A stretch of 64,000 nt of DNA from an uncultured Bacteroidales bacterium. GTDB lineage: Bacteria > Bacteroidota > Bacteroidia > Bacteroidales > UBA932. The DNA is taken from assembly GCA_946410455.1 (NCBI GenBank), contig CAMKAJ010000007.1, positions 23,215 through 87,214 on the forward strand. Reading direction: 5' to 3'. Numbering within the stretch: position 1 is the first letter of the stretch; each line of letters opens with the position of its first letter. A model generated the notes under the pieces. It was not told where the DNA came from. It ran no database searches and saw only the letters and a program-made list of their open reading frames with translations. The position numbers and the translations under genes are program-made. Positions 1-9,350 of the stretch are shown here, one piece after another.

Positions 1-686
1 GCGTGATTGTGCTCGTTGGCGACCTGGATGAGGCCGTTACCCAGAAGCACCTGACTCATATTCTGTCGGGCTTCCGCACTGCTCAGAGCAGGGTTGTGCG
101 CCCCAGGATGCAATATCCCCTAAGGGAGTGCTGGACCACTAATTCCGTGCAGGGCAACTGGCGCTCGCGCGGTGTGAGCGTGTCGCTCTGCGGGCTATGG
201 CCGTTCGGCTCGGAGGGCTACAACCAGATGGAGCTTGCGCGCACCCTCCTCAAATCTGAGCTCGACCGTGCGCTTGCTTCCGACGGAATGTATTGCAGCG
301 TGAGCGGACGGGCCTATCTGCTGCCGGTAGAGAAGATAACTCTTCACATTCACTGTGAGCCGGTAGTAGCCTCCGGCCTCCCGGCAGACGTGTCTCCGGC
401 ACTCTCCGTGCAGGCTCTCATGACAGTGCGTTCGGTTATTAACAATCTGGCCACCAATGCGGTAAGCGAGGCCAAGCTCAACCATCTCAAGGACATGCTG
501 ATCAACCGCCGCAAGTCGCAGGAGGGCAGCACTCCGCTCCTTCGCGATGCTGTGCTTGACCGTTATTCTATAGGGCGCGATGTCAAGGCCGGCTATGCCC
601 AGCGCATCAAGAACGTGCAGCCGGAAGACCTTCGCAAGATGTTTGAGATGCTGAGCCATACAGACTGCGAGTACGTGGTTCAATGA
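1..686 (+). CDS. M16 (insulinase-type) peptidase-like protein, C-terminal part
   Basis: The frame is already open at the left edge, so only the last 227 or so residues are visible. They start with the hydrophobic strand IVLVGDLD followed by a helix, the usual opening of the C-terminal half of M16 zinc proteases, where a VVGD-type strand lies after the catalytic half. No HxxEH zinc site is in the visible part; it would lie upstream if present. Bacteroidales M16 proteins act mostly in the periplasm on peptides, but substrate and location cannot be read here. The stop overlaps the start of the next gene by 4 nt (ATGA), so the two are probably translationally coupled. The family call rests on fold pattern only. 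Confidence 0.6.
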   Translation, partial: VIVLVGDLDEAVTQKHLTHILSGFRTAQSRVVRPRMQYPLRECWTTNSVQGNWRSRGVSVSLCGLWPFGSEGYNQMELARTLLKSELDRALASDGMYCSVSGRAYLLPVEKITLHIHCEPVVASGLPADVSPALSVQALMTVRSVINNLATNAVSEAKLNHLKDMLINRRKSQEGSTPLLRDAVLDRYSIGRDVKAGYAQRIKNVQPEDLRKMFEMLSHTDCEYVVQ

Positions 687-1285
687 GCAGGCAATTCGGA
701 ACCATTATACAGATAGGCGACATCCTTGTGTCTGAGGATGTGGTGCTGGAGTATTTCGCGTGCGACTATGCCGCCTGCAAGGGCGAGTGCTGCATCGAGG
801 GTGATGCGGGCGCACCACTGGAGGAGAGTGAGCTGCCGGTGTTGGAACGCGATTACCCAAAGTACAGCGGCACCATGCGCCCTGCCGGGCGGGAGGCCGT
901 AGCGCTTAACGGTTTCTTTGAAATCGACCGGGACGGTGAGCTTGTGACGACGCTCGTGCCCGGCTCTGGCGTTTGTGCGTATGCCTGTTACAACGAGGAA
1001 GGCGGATGTATATGCGCGATAGAGAAATGCGGCTGCACCAAACCCCGCTCCTGCTCTCTATATCCTGTGCGTGTTACGCGCTTCAAGGGCGGAGGCATGG
1101 CGCTTAACCTGCATCGCTGGGATATCTGCCGCCGTGCGTTCGAGAAGGGACGGCTGGAGGGAATAAGGGCGTACCGGTTCCTCGAGCGTCCGCTTACAGA
1201 CGCCTTCGGAGCCGATTTCTATGAGGCATTGTGCGCTGCGGCCGAGAAGCTTTGCGCAGACGGCCAGACGCTTACGCAGGAATAA
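683..1285 (+). CDS. DUF3109 family cysteine-rich protein
   Basis: A protein of 200 residues with a cysteine-rich layout: an N-terminal CDYAACKGECCIEGDAGAP segment, a central CAYACYNEEGGCICAIEKCG segment, then RSCSLYPVRV and LHRWDIC. This is the DUF3109 pattern, widespread in Bacteroidota and related to putative Fe/Zn-chelating YkgJ-type proteins. The cysteines probably bind a metal or cluster, but no function is established. There is no signal peptide, so it is likely cytoplasmic. It starts inside the stop codon of the M16 gene and its 3' end overlaps the convergent dehydrogenase gene by 14 nt. Confidence 0.8.
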   Translation: MSRQFGTIIQIGDILVSEDVVLEYFACDYAACKGECCIEGDAGAPLEESELPVLERDYPKYSGTMRPAGREAVALNGFFEIDRDGELVTTLVPGSGVCAYACYNEEGGCICAIEKCGCTKPRSCSLYPVRVTRFKGGGMALNLHRWDICRRAFEKGRLEGIRAYRFLERPLTDAFGADFYEALCAAAEKLCADGQTLTQE

Positions 1286-2297
1286 ACATTACCTTGCTGT
1301 AGAACTCTTTGCGCCCGAGAATCATATCGAAGGCTTTCTGATAATCTTCCAGTGCAAAACGGTGACTGACCAGCGGCCGTACATCGATAATATGCTTTGA
1401 GATGGCGTCCAGTGCGGTGCGCCAGTCGTTGTGGGCGTCGTTGTAGCTACTGTTCCACGTGCCACGCAGGGTAAGCTGTTTGCGCAGCAGCTGGCTATAG
1501 CAGCCCTGGCTCAGAGTCATGTCGCCGAATGGATTCCCCATGCACACCACGTGCCCGAAGCTCTTTACGCTCTTGATGCAGCACTCCCAGGTCTGGCTTG
1601 CCCCGGCTCCCTCTATGCAGGCGTCGGCTCCCCGCCCGCCGGTTACGCTCTTTATATACTCGGCGGCGTCGGTCTGGGCGCTGTTTACGGCGTCGAAGCC
1701 CATCTTGGCGGCAAACTCTACCTTGGTGGGGTCTATGTCGCAGAGGATTACCCGCGCCGCGCCGGAGGCCTTGGCCCACAGGCCCAGCATGCTGCCTATG
1801 GGGCCTGCGCCGAAGATTGCCACGGTGTCACCTATCTTTATATCTGCCAGCCCAATGGCGTGCAGAGCTACTGCGGCGGGCTCGCACATAGCGGCTTCCT
1901 CGTAGCTTATGCCCTCAAAGGGCACAAGGTTCCACTCCTTTACCGCGATGTATTCGGCGTATGCGCCATCGCGGCGTGAGCCGTAGTAATCGTAGTCGCT
2001 GCACTGGGCATATTCGCCCACCTGGCAAGATGCGCACTTACGGCAGGGAAGCAGAGGGAATACCGCCGCCTTCTTGCCAATGAGTTCCGGCTTGTCGGCA
2101 TCTACTATTTCGCCGGCGAACTCATGCCCCGGGATGGTAGGGAAATGGTAGGTCCCCTTTTTGAAAATCCTTGGAATATCGCTGCCGCAAATGCCACAGG
2201 CTTTGACTTTAAGCAATACTTCTCCCTCCTCTCGTACAGGAGTGGGGACTTCCTCGTAGCGAAGATCGCCCACAGCATGAAGATTAAGTGCTTTCAT
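1272..2297 (-). CDS. Zinc-dependent alcohol/polyol dehydrogenase (GatD-like)
   Basis: A 341-residue medium-chain dehydrogenase. The catalytic zinc cysteine is in ACGICGSD near residue 37, followed by the GHEF histidine-glutamate. The structural-zinc lobe is visible as CRKCASCQVGEYAQC (four cysteines). The NAD(P) Rossmann motif is FGAGPIG near residue 163, with DIDPTK after strand 2, where Asp favours NAD. The overall look is closest to galactitol-1-phosphate 5-dehydrogenase and sorbitol dehydrogenases, so it probably oxidises a polyol or polyol phosphate in the cytoplasm. It stands alone, divergent from the MATE gene, so neighbours do not identify the substrate. Confidence 0.85.
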   Translation of the reverse strand: MKALNLHAVGDLRYEEVPTPVREEGEVLLKVKACGICGSDIPRIFKKGTYHFPTIPGHEFAGEIVDADKPELIGKKAAVFPLLPCRKCASCQVGEYAQCSDYDYYGSRRDGAYAEYIAVKEWNLVPFEGISYEEAAMCEPAAVALHAIGLADIKIGDTVAIFGAGPIGSMLGLWAKASGAARVILCDIDPTKVEFAAKMGFDAVNSAQTDAAEYIKSVTGGRGADACIEGAGASQTWECCIKSVKSFGHVVCMGNPFGDMTLSQGCYSQLLRKQLTLRGTWNSSYNDAHNDWRTALDAISKHIIDVRPLVSHRFALEDYQKAFDMILGRKEFYSKVMFIPA

Positions 2298-2344
2298 TGG
2301 CTCTCGTTTCTAGTATAATTCCTGCGAATTTAGCAAAGATTTTA

Positions 2345-2352
2345 TATTTTTG
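2345..2352 (+). promoter_or_regulatory. Putative -7 box (TATTTTTG) of the MATE gene
   Basis: TATTTTTG fits the Bacteroidota -7 consensus TAnnTTTG and ends 8 nt before the ATG at 2361. If used, the mRNA would have almost no leader. No clear -33 element was confirmed. Confidence 0.4.
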
Positions 2353-2360
2353 TTCCCGCG

Positions 2361-3761
2361 ATGAGGCATATTCTCCAAGACAGAGTCCTGAATAGGGAAA
2401 TCCTGAGGCTGTCTGTTCCCAGTATTTTGGCTAACCTTACGGTGCCGCTGGTGGGAATGGTGGATACAGCGCTTGCTGGCCATCTTGTTGATGCAGATGG
2501 CGGAGGGTCGGCGGCCTTTATCGGCGGTATTTCGGTGGGAGCTATGCTCCTCAACCTCCTGTACTGGAACTTTTTCTTTTTGCGCACCGGCACCGGTGGG
2601 CTGACGGCCCAGGCTTACGGCCGCAGCGACTGGCGCGAGTGTGCCGGCATCTTTGTGAGGGGGCTGGGTCTGGCGCTCTTTGTATCTGTGCTTATCTTGC
2701 TGTTGCAGAGCCCTTTTGCCCGCTTGGGAATGCTCATTGTGGGCGATGCCACGCCCCGTGTGTGCGAGCTTGCGCTGAGGTATTTCTATATCCGTATCTG
2801 GGCGGTGCCGGCAACCGTGGGGCTGATGGTGTTCCGGGGCTGGTTTGTGGGTATGCAGGATTCGGTGAGCTCTATGTGGACAGACCTTATAGTGAATATA
2901 GTCAACATAGCTGCGTCTGTGCTGCTCACTTTCGGAATTGCCGGCTGGAGCGGATTAGGATTCGACGGCATTGCCGCCGGCACACTTGTGGCCCAGTATT
3001 CCGGCTTGCTCTACGTGGTGCTGAAGTGCTTTTTCAAGTACAATAAGGTGTTGGGTTCCATTAGCAGGAGCGACGTTGCAGAGCTGCTGAGGCCGGCGGC
3101 TATGCGGCCGTTCCTCAGAATGAACGGCAATCTTATGGGGCGCTCGCTGTGCTTTACAGCCATTTATATGGGCTACACCATTATTGCCGCATCTTTTGGC
3201 GACGTGCTGCTGGCCTGTTCGTCTATTATGATGCAGCTGCTGATGATCTTTTCTTACTTTACCGATGGTTTTGCGTATGCCGGCGAGGCTCTTGCCGGCC
3301 GCTTTATCGGGGCGCGCGACGAGCAGATGCTGCGGCGTACGGTGCGCTATGTGTTCGTTTGGAGCATGTCTATTGCGCTGCTGTTCGTGGGCTTCTATGC
3401 CCTCGTGGGCGGGCCGCTGATCCGGATGTTTACCTCCGATGGCTCAGTTGTTGAGGCGTGCAGCCGCTTCTTGCCTTGGCTGCTGGTGATGCCGCCGCTG
3501 GGGTGCGCTGCCTTCACCTGGGACGGCATTTACCTTGGAGCCACCGCCTCCCGCAGCCTGTTTGCCTCAATGTGCTGTGCCATGATTGGCTTTTTTGGTC
3601 TGTGGTTCGGCTTCGTGCTGCTGAGCGGCAGCCGCCTGCTGGAAGGTGATATTCTGCTTCACGTTCTTCTGGCTGCATATTTCATGCATCTCGCCGCCCG
3701 CACGATTTACTTAAGCATGCGATATCGCAAGGCAATTGCAGTTAGTCCAGCTCAAAGGTAA
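2361..3761 (+). CDS. MATE family efflux transporter
   Basis: A 466-residue polytopic inner-membrane protein with about twelve hydrophobic segments in two similar halves. The first half opens with the MATE-type sequence LSVPSILANLTVPLVGMVD. Halves meet near residue 235, and the second opens around FLRMNGNLMGRSLCFTAIY. Family members export cationic drugs or metabolites using a Na+ or H+ gradient; the DinF-like flavour here does not define the substrate. The stop overlaps the convergent lipoprotein gene by 20 nt. Length is normal for the family and the gene looks intact. Confidence 0.9.
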   Translation: MRHILQDRVLNREILRLSVPSILANLTVPLVGMVDTALAGHLVDADGGGSAAFIGGISVGAMLLNLLYWNFFFLRTGTGGLTAQAYGRSDWRECAGIFVRGLGLALFVSVLILLLQSPFARLGMLIVGDATPRVCELALRYFYIRIWAVPATVGLMVFRGWFVGMQDSVSSMWTDLIVNIVNIAASVLLTFGIAGWSGLGFDGIAAGTLVAQYSGLLYVVLKCFFKYNKVLGSISRSDVAELLRPAAMRPFLRMNGNLMGRSLCFTAIYMGYTIIAASFGDVLLACSSIMMQLLMIFSYFTDGFAYAGEALAGRFIGARDEQMLRRTVRYVFVWSMSIALLFVGFYALVGGPLIRMFTSDGSVVEACSRFLPWLLVMPPLGCAAFTWDGIYLGATASRSLFASMCCAMIGFFGLWFGFVLLSGSRLLEGDILLHVLLAAYFMHLAARTIYLSMRYRKAIAVSPAQR

Positions 3762-4893
3762 CGATAACGTCGCCGAAGCGGCCGCTCACTACATCTTCTT
3801 GCTCGAAATATCTCGCAGACAACCGTCCGCGCCAGACAATATCGTCTTTCTGACGGTAAGGAATGTCAAGGTCGATGCCGTAAGATTTAGACTGCACCTT
3901 CACTATGGCCTGGCACTTCCAGCTGGTGCTGGAGCCTCCGTCGTCTTCTGTGATAAGGAAGGCCAGATTCTCCATCTGAGAGGTAAAATCAGAAACCAAA
4001 AGGGCGTCGAAGGGGAGTTCTTTGCCCACATCTTTGCGTCGCACAACTATCGTGAAGTCGGTCACTGTGGGGTAAAACAGCTTAAGCTCAGCTTCTGTGC
4101 TGGCAGTGAAGCCGTCTGCACTTCCGCAGCGAATCATAAATTCACTTGCCCCGCCAAACCAACTATCGTAATTGCGTAGCATGCGGAAACTCTTCATTGA
4201 GAGCTTGCGCTGACGGCCCTGGGGCTGAGGGTCGCTGCTGTTGGCCGGAGTTGCTGCAGGGCCGGAAGAGAATAGCTCCAGAGGAGTAAAACCGGCGTCC
4301 GTATTGCTGTTGAGGACCCACACCGGACGCTTGCGGGCGAGTTTTTCGCTGACAAAGATAGAATCAATCGCTATGCTGCCGTCCTCCTGCGGGATGAGTT
4401 CGAACCCGTAGTTGGATTCTGCCCCGTATCCCGGATCGAAGGTGATTACTGGGTAGGTCTTCCCGTCCCAGTTCTCGGAATAGGGCCAGTAGAGCTGGTA
4501 GTCGCTTTCTGACAGCTGGGCCATCATTTCTTCTGCAGATGCTTTTGTCTGGGGGTTTTCTTGATAATACTTGCGAATGAGGTTGCGCAGGGGGTTGGAG
4601 TAGCCTTTTGTGGTCTTGGTTGTAGGATTGCCTACACCAGCTCCCGGAGAGCTGATTAGCCGGTAAAGGGTGTATTCTTCGTCGTACCCCTGATCGCAGG
4701 AGGCACCTACTGCATCGTGGACTTCCTGTAGGTGGGAGGCCTCCAGCGGCAGCGACGAGAACATTTTTGCCAGGTTCTTGAGATTTACGTCGGCGATGAT
4801 TTCCTCATCGTCGGCTGTAGGCTTTTGGATGTCAATGTTTTGGGTACAGGCTGCAAGCAGCAGGGTGGCGAAGATAATTATGAAGCGTTTCAT
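3742..4893 (-). CDS. Lipoprotein of unknown function
   Basis: A 383-residue protein with a clear type II signal peptide (MKRFIIIFATLLLAAC), so it should be lipidated on the Cys near residue 16 and held in the inner or outer membrane. I do not recognise a family. The middle part is rich in Trp, Tyr and Gly, and the C-terminal 150 residues look like beta strands (DFTIVVRRKD, CQAIVKVQSKSYGIDLDIPY, FGDVIVTFELD). It is monocistronic, convergent with the MATE gene and separated from prmC by 101 nt with an imperfect hairpin at 4954-4977. Confidence 0.7.
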   Translation of the reverse strand: MKRFIIIFATLLLAACTQNIDIQKPTADDEEIIADVNLKNLAKMFSSLPLEASHLQEVHDAVGASCDQGYDEEYTLYRLISSPGAGVGNPTTKTTKGYSNPLRNLIRKYYQENPQTKASAEEMMAQLSESDYQLYWPYSENWDGKTYPVITFDPGYGAESNYGFELIPQEDGSIAIDSIFVSEKLARKRPVWVLNSNTDAGFTPLELFSSGPAATPANSSDPQPQGRQRKLSMKSFRMLRNYDSWFGGASEFMIRCGSADGFTASTEAELKLFYPTVTDFTIVVRRKDVGKELPFDALLVSDFTSQMENLAFLITEDDGGSSTSWKCQAIVKVQSKSYGIDLDIPYRQKDDIVWRGRLSARYFEQEDVVSGRFGDVIVTFELD

Positions 4894-4994
4894 GGCAACA
4901 GTTTTTTATGGTTTCTGTTGCAAAGGAACTCAGGATTATCCGTTTAAAGAAGGATTGCAACGCTTAAGTTGTGCAATCGGCCGCTCGCCTGCGT

Positions 4995-5861
4995 CTATAG
5001 CGGTTTTAGGAAGCTTACAAAGCGCGTTTTACCAAAAAAATCGAGCTGTTTTTGTACGTTCGTTAGTCCTGAGCCGCAGAAAACGGCAGCGGTCTCGTCT
5101 CCCAGATCCTCGTTAATCTCTACTATTCCCCATCCTCCGGGCTTGAGGAACTTTTGTGCCCACCCTGCGATGGCGCGGTAGAACAGCAACGGATCTGCGT
5201 CCGGCACAAACAGGGCAAGGCCGGGTTCGTGTTCCAGAACATTGCGGTGCATTGCCGCCTTCTCGCTTTCTTTTATGTACGGAGGATTGGCAGTGAGAAC
5301 ATCAAACGGAGCGCCCGCAAAGCTGTCCGGAAGCCTCAGTACGTCTGCCTGCACAAATTCCAGCACAAGGACGCTCTGCTGCGTATCGTCGGGATTCTGG
5401 GCGCGGGCAACGGCAAGGGCGGCCTGCGAGATATCTACCCCGGTAACTTTGGCTCCCGGGAGCGCCAGCGCAATAGACCATGCAATGCACCCGCTGCCAG
5501 TACACAGGTCCAGTACGGTAGGCTCGCCGTCGCGGCTGCGGGAAATCACGCTCTCTACCAGCTGCTCCGTCTCAGGACGGGGAATCAGCACATCTGGAGT
5601 AACCCTGAAGCGGTGGCCGCAAAACTCCTGAACCCCTGTAATGTATTGCAGCGGCTCTCCGGCGAGCAGGCGGTCGCGTGCCGCCAGCAGCCCGGGCAGA
5701 AGCTCAGAGGAAATCTCGAACTGAGGTTCGACAATATGTGTATAGCTTTCTGTTCCAATTAGTTCCGAGCACAGACGCAGAACGAGGCTCCGGGCCTCCT
5801 GCGGAGGATACAGAGCCTCGAGAGCGGTGCAGCTCTCCCGTATAAACTGCGGGAGCAGCAC
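4995..5861 (-). CDS. prmC: Peptide chain release factor N5-glutamine methyltransferase
   Basis: PrmC (HemK) methylates the glutamine of the GGQ loop in release factors RF1/RF2. The Rossmann methyltransferase motif LDLCTGSGCIAWSIA and the substrate-binding NPPY (ANPPYIKESE) are present, after an N-terminal helical RF-binding domain. The frame is open further upstream, but that part lies inside ddl. The realistic start is the GTG at 5861, whose first base is the last base of the ddl TAG stop (TAGTG); it gives 288 residues, the normal length. There is no ATG near the domain start. The gene is translationally coupled to ddl at the end of the PBP1A-ddl-prmC run. Confidence 0.93.
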   Translation of the reverse strand: MLLPQFIRESCTALEALYPPQEARSLVLRLCSELIGTESYTHIVEPQFEISSELLPGLLAARDRLLAGEPLQYITGVQEFCGHRFRVTPDVLIPRPETEQLVESVISRSRDGEPTVLDLCTGSGCIAWSIALALPGAKVTGVDISQAALAVARAQNPDDTQQSVLVLEFVQADVLRLPDSFAGAPFDVLTANPPYIKESEKAAMHRNVLEHEPGLALFVPDADPLLFYRAIAGWAQKFLKPGGWGIVEINEDLGDETAAVFCGSGLTNVQKQLDFFGKTRFVSFLKPL

Positions 5862-6877
5862 TACGAATTCTCTATAATGGTGGAAAGGAACTCGGTAATG
5901 GTCTGGCCGGACTCCCTCACCATCTTGGGCACGAGGGAAGCGCTGGTCATACCAGGTATAGTATTGACTTCCAGGAAGTACAGACCATCCTCGGCAAGAA
6001 TGTAGTCCATCCTCACCACTCCCTTGCATCCAAGATACGAGTAGAGGGCGCAGGTGGTGTGTTGGAGTTCCTGCGTCTCGGCTTCCGAGATGGGGGCGGG
6101 ACAAATCTCGGCGCTGTTGCCGTTGTACTTGGCGTCGTAGTCGAAGTATTCGTTGTCCGTTACAATCTCAATAGGGGGCAGGGCGCGTACGGAGGAACCG
6201 TCCCAATATGCGGCACAAGTGAGCTCGCGGCCGCTGATTCCCTGCTCTACCAACACCATAGGATCCTCTGTAAAGGCGTATTGAATGGCCTCCGGAAGGC
6301 CCTCGGCTGTGCTTACTCTCGTAACTCCGAAGCTCGAACCGCCCTGGGTGGGCTTCACAAACACGGGCATTTTGAGGCGGGCGGCAACCTTTCCGCAGAA
6401 AGCCGGAATATCGTCGCCGCGCTTTACGTAAGCGTCGGGAGCAGTCTTGACTATGCCGCTGTCGCGCACGAAAGACTTGCACGCATACTTGTCGAAGGCA
6501 ATCACGCTTGCAAAGGAGCCGCAGGAGCTGAACGGAATGCCTATCATCTCCAGGTAGCCCTGCAGTTGCCCGTTCTCGCCGGGAGCGCCGTGCTGGACTA
6601 CGTAGGCAAAGTCGAATTTGACCTTCTCTCCGAGCACGTTTACGGAGAAGTCGTTTTTGTCTATCATGGGCCTGGAACCCTCGGGGAAGGTGACGCGCAT
6701 TGCATTACGCTTGCGCAGCGCCACCAGCCGCCATTCTCCGAAGCGGGCGAAAATCTCGTAGATGTCGTAAATGCTGTCGTCAATGGCAGAAGCCACGAAT
6801 TCTCCGCTCCTGCACGACACTTCCCACTCGGAAGAGTCGCTGCCATAGATTACGGCCACCGATTTGTACTTGCTCAT
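5861..6877 (-). CDS. ddl: D-alanine--D-alanine ligase
   Basis: ATP-grasp ligase making D-Ala-D-Ala for peptidoglycan. Visible motifs are VAVIYG at the N-terminus, HGAPGENGQLQGYLE, the ATP-grasp strand VKPTQGGSSFGV, and the metal and substrate site FLEVNTIPGMTSASLVPKM. The start chosen (MSKYKSV, 338 residues) lies one base after the PBP1A stop (TGATATG); an in-frame start 24 codons upstream would lie within PBP1A and add unrelated residues. Length is slightly above E. coli Ddl (about 306-364 across families). Position between a peptidoglycan polymerase and prmC fits a cell-wall operon. Confidence 0.95.
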   Translation of the reverse strand: MSKYKSVAVIYGSDSSEWEVSCRSGEFVASAIDDSIYDIYEIFARFGEWRLVALRKRNAMRVTFPEGSRPMIDKNDFSVNVLGEKVKFDFAYVVQHGAPGENGQLQGYLEMIGIPFSSCGSFASVIAFDKYACKSFVRDSGIVKTAPDAYVKRGDDIPAFCGKVAARLKMPVFVKPTQGGSSFGVTRVSTAEGLPEAIQYAFTEDPMVLVEQGISGRELTCAAYWDGSSVRALPPIEIVTDNEYFDYDAKYNGNSAEICPAPISEAETQELQHTTCALYSYLGCKGVVRMDYILAEDGLYFLEVNTIPGMTSASLVPKMVRESGQTITEFLSTIIENS

Positions 6878-6878
6878 A

Positions 6879-9230
6879 TCAGTTGAAATAATAATCTGTT
6901 TCCTGGCTGTTCGCCGTTTCGCTGGCGTCGTTCGCATCCTCATCTCCACCCAGGAAGGTGCCTGAGTTGTTGCAGTCCATCTCTATGCTCACGCCTGCCG
7001 GCGGAATGAAGGTGTCGCTCTCGCTGATAAGGCCTGCCGCAATGCACTTCTTCATCCAGATTCCCCATATAGGCAGGGCCATGCGGGAGCCGTCCAGTGA
7101 GTTGAAGTGTATCTGCCTGTCCTCGCCTCCTATCCACGCACCTGCGGTAATCTTGGGCGTATAACCTATGAACCAGCCGTCAGAGCAGTCGTTCGTGGTG
7201 CCCGTCTTGCCGGCGATTTCGCCCTTGAGGTTGTAGGCGTAGCGCAGGCGGCTTCCGGTACCCCCGTTCACCACTCCTTGCATGAGGTTGGCCATGAGGT
7301 ATGCCGACGAGGCGCTTATGGCCTCCCGCTTGGAGTTGGTGTGCTCGGTAATGAGGTTGCCCTGGTTGTCTTCTATGCGGGTTACGTATATAGGAGCGGC
7401 GTACACTCCCTTGGAGGGAAAGGTATTGTATGCCGAGACCATTTCGTAGAGGGCAATGTCGGCCGGGCCTACGCACAGGGCGTAAACCTCATCTACGTGG
7501 CTGTGGATGCCCATACGGTGCATCATCTGGGCCATGGCGTGGGGGCCGAACTGCTTCATGAGGAAGGCGGAAATGTTGTTGGAGCTATTGGCCAGGCCCC
7601 ATTTGAGCGTGACCGTGGTGCCCAGCACTTCGTCTTTGTCTGTGCTTCGCGGCGTCCATTCCGAGCCGTCCCAGTTGATAAAGGTCTGCGGCGTGCAGAT
7701 TACCCGGTCGCAGGGAGTCATGCCTTCTTGCATGGCCAGGGTATAGAGGAAGGGCTTGATGGTGGAGCCCACCTGGCGCTTGGCCTGCGAAACGTTGTCG
7801 TATTTGAAGTAGCGGTAGTTGGGGCCGCCAACGAAGGCCTTGACTGCCCCGCTTCCGGCCTCCACGGCCACGAAGCCGCAGCGGAGGAAGGACTTGTAGT
7901 AGCGGATGGAGTCGTTGGGGGTCATTGTGGTGTCTGCGTAACCCTTTTTGTTCCAGGCAAATACGCGCATCTTCTGGGGTTGGTCGAACTGGGCCATGAT
8001 CTCTTTGTCGCTCAGTCCGGCGCGCTTTGCCATGCGCCAGCGGTCGCTCCAGCGGCGTGCCTGCTGCATGAGCTTGTTTACCGTAGCCTGGTCTATGTCG
8101 TTAGAGAAAGGCTTGTTGCGCTTGCCCCGCAATTCCCTGTTGAACGCTCTCTGCAGGTAGCCGCCAAGGTGCTCCACCACGGCTTCTTCTGCAAAGACCT
8201 GCATCTTGTAATTTATGGTGGTGTAGATGCGCAGGCCGTCCTTATCCAGATTGTACGGCTCTCCGTCGGGCTTTTTGTTCTTGGCGAGCCAGCCGTAGAT
8301 ATCGTCCGTGGCCCAGCGCAGCGAGTCTGCCGAGAAGTCCTCCGCATACTGATAGTCTGCCCTGCGCGGGCGCTTGGCGTTCATGTCGCGGCGCAGCATG
8401 TCGCGGAAGTAGGGTGCGTGTCCGGAATTATGGTCCTGTATGTGATAATCGAGCACTATGGGCAGCTCGCGCAGGGAGTCGCGATCGGCCTTGCTCAGGT
8501 ACCCTGCCTTCTGCATCTGTCCGATTACAAAGTTGCGGCGCTTCAGGGAGTTGTCTGGATTGATGGCAGGGTTGTAGCGGGTGGGCTTGTTGACCATGCC
8601 AATGAGCAGCGCGCTCTCTTCTACGTTAAGATCGGCGGGACTCTTGGCAAAGAAAGTCTCCGATGCCGCCTTGATGCCATAGGCTCCGCTCCCAAAGAAT
8701 ATGGAGTTGAGGTACATGGCCATTATTTCCTGCTTGGTGTAGTCTCTTTCCAGTCGCACGGCGGTAATCCACTCCTTGAGCTTTGTGAAGACGAGCGTGA
8801 GTTTGCCGGCCTTCTCGTTGCGGGGATACAGGGTTTTTGCGAGCTGCTGGGTGATAGTACTGCCGCCTCCCTGGCTGGAGTCACGCAGCATCAAGGTCTT
8901 GAACGCTACTCGCGCCAGGCCGACCATGTCTATGCCGGAGTGCTTGTAGAAGCGTACGTCTTCCGTGGCCACCGCCGCGTTGACAAGGTGTTCTGAAAGC
9001 TCGTTATAGGAAATATAGGTACGGTTCTCTATATGGAATGTAGTGAGTACTTCGCCGTCTTCTGCAATTACCTGGGTGGCCAGCTTGCTGTCCGGGTGCT
9101 CCAGCTCCTCAAATGAGGGGAGCTTGGCAAAGAGCCCCACGCCGACCACCAGCACCAGCACGATTGCGAAGGGCGCGGTGAGCAGCAGCCAGAACCATTT
9201 GGTAATTGTATGTTTGGTCTTTTCTGTCAT
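6879..9230 (-). CDS. Bifunctional penicillin-binding protein 1A
   Basis: A 783-residue class A PBP that polymerises and cross-links peptidoglycan from the periplasmic side. A short cytoplasmic tail is followed by one membrane anchor (about residues 13-35). The GT51 glycosyltransferase shows ATEDVRFYKHSGID with the catalytic Glu, GGGSTITQQLAKTLYPRNE, and the membrane-dipping MYLNSIFFG. The transpeptidase shows GSTIKPFLY (S-x-x-K), SSN, and KTGTTND. All catalytic motifs are intact. It opens a three-gene run with ddl and prmC and faces topA across 120 nt. Confidence 0.95.
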   Translation of the reverse strand: MTEKTKHTITKWFWLLLTAPFAIVLVLVVGVGLFAKLPSFEELEHPDSKLATQVIAEDGEVLTTFHIENRTYISYNELSEHLVNAAVATEDVRFYKHSGIDMVGLARVAFKTLMLRDSSQGGGSTITQQLAKTLYPRNEKAGKLTLVFTKLKEWITAVRLERDYTKQEIMAMYLNSIFFGSGAYGIKAASETFFAKSPADLNVEESALLIGMVNKPTRYNPAINPDNSLKRRNFVIGQMQKAGYLSKADRDSLRELPIVLDYHIQDHNSGHAPYFRDMLRRDMNAKRPRRADYQYAEDFSADSLRWATDDIYGWLAKNKKPDGEPYNLDKDGLRIYTTINYKMQVFAEEAVVEHLGGYLQRAFNRELRGKRNKPFSNDIDQATVNKLMQQARRWSDRWRMAKRAGLSDKEIMAQFDQPQKMRVFAWNKKGYADTTMTPNDSIRYYKSFLRCGFVAVEAGSGAVKAFVGGPNYRYFKYDNVSQAKRQVGSTIKPFLYTLAMQEGMTPCDRVICTPQTFINWDGSEWTPRSTDKDEVLGTTVTLKWGLANSSNNISAFLMKQFGPHAMAQMMHRMGIHSHVDEVYALCVGPADIALYEMVSAYNTFPSKGVYAAPIYVTRIEDNQGNLITEHTNSKREAISASSAYLMANLMQGVVNGGTGSRLRYAYNLKGEIAGKTGTTNDCSDGWFIGYTPKITAGAWIGGEDRQIHFNSLDGSRMALPIWGIWMKKCIAAGLISESDTFIPPAGVSIEMDCNNSGTFLGGDEDANDASETANSQETDYYFN

Positions 9231-9247
9231 TTTGTAACTTTAGAACA

Positions 9248-9255
9248 CAAAAGTA
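9248..9255 (-). promoter_or_regulatory. Candidate -7 box (TACTTTTG) for the PBP1A-ddl-prmC run
   Basis: On the minus strand TACTTTTG fits TAnnTTTG and lies 17 nt before the PBP1A start. The leader would be about 10 nt and no clear -33 element is seen, so this is weak. Confidence 0.35.
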
Positions 9256-9298
9256 CGAACAAATTTGGAAAAAGTTCTCTGTTTTGTTTAGAAGTTAT

Positions 9299-9332
9299 TT
9301 TGCAATCAATTCAAAACAACTTTATAACTTTG
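9299..9332 (+). promoter_or_regulatory. Promoter of topA (TTTG ... TAACTTTG)
   Basis: A -7 box TAACTTTG at 9325-9332 and a -33 type TTTG at 9299-9302, 22 nt apart, match the Bacteroidota housekeeping promoter. The ATG follows 18 nt after the -7 box. Confidence 0.6.
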
Positions 9333-9350
9333 TAGCCGATTTGTGAAAAT

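Noticed and set aside
7107..8996. Long plus-strand frame of 629 codons opposite PBP1A
   Set aside because: It is antisense to a gene with all PBP1A motifs; composition is Val/His/Gly rich with no family signs. A shadow frame of GC-rich coding DNA.
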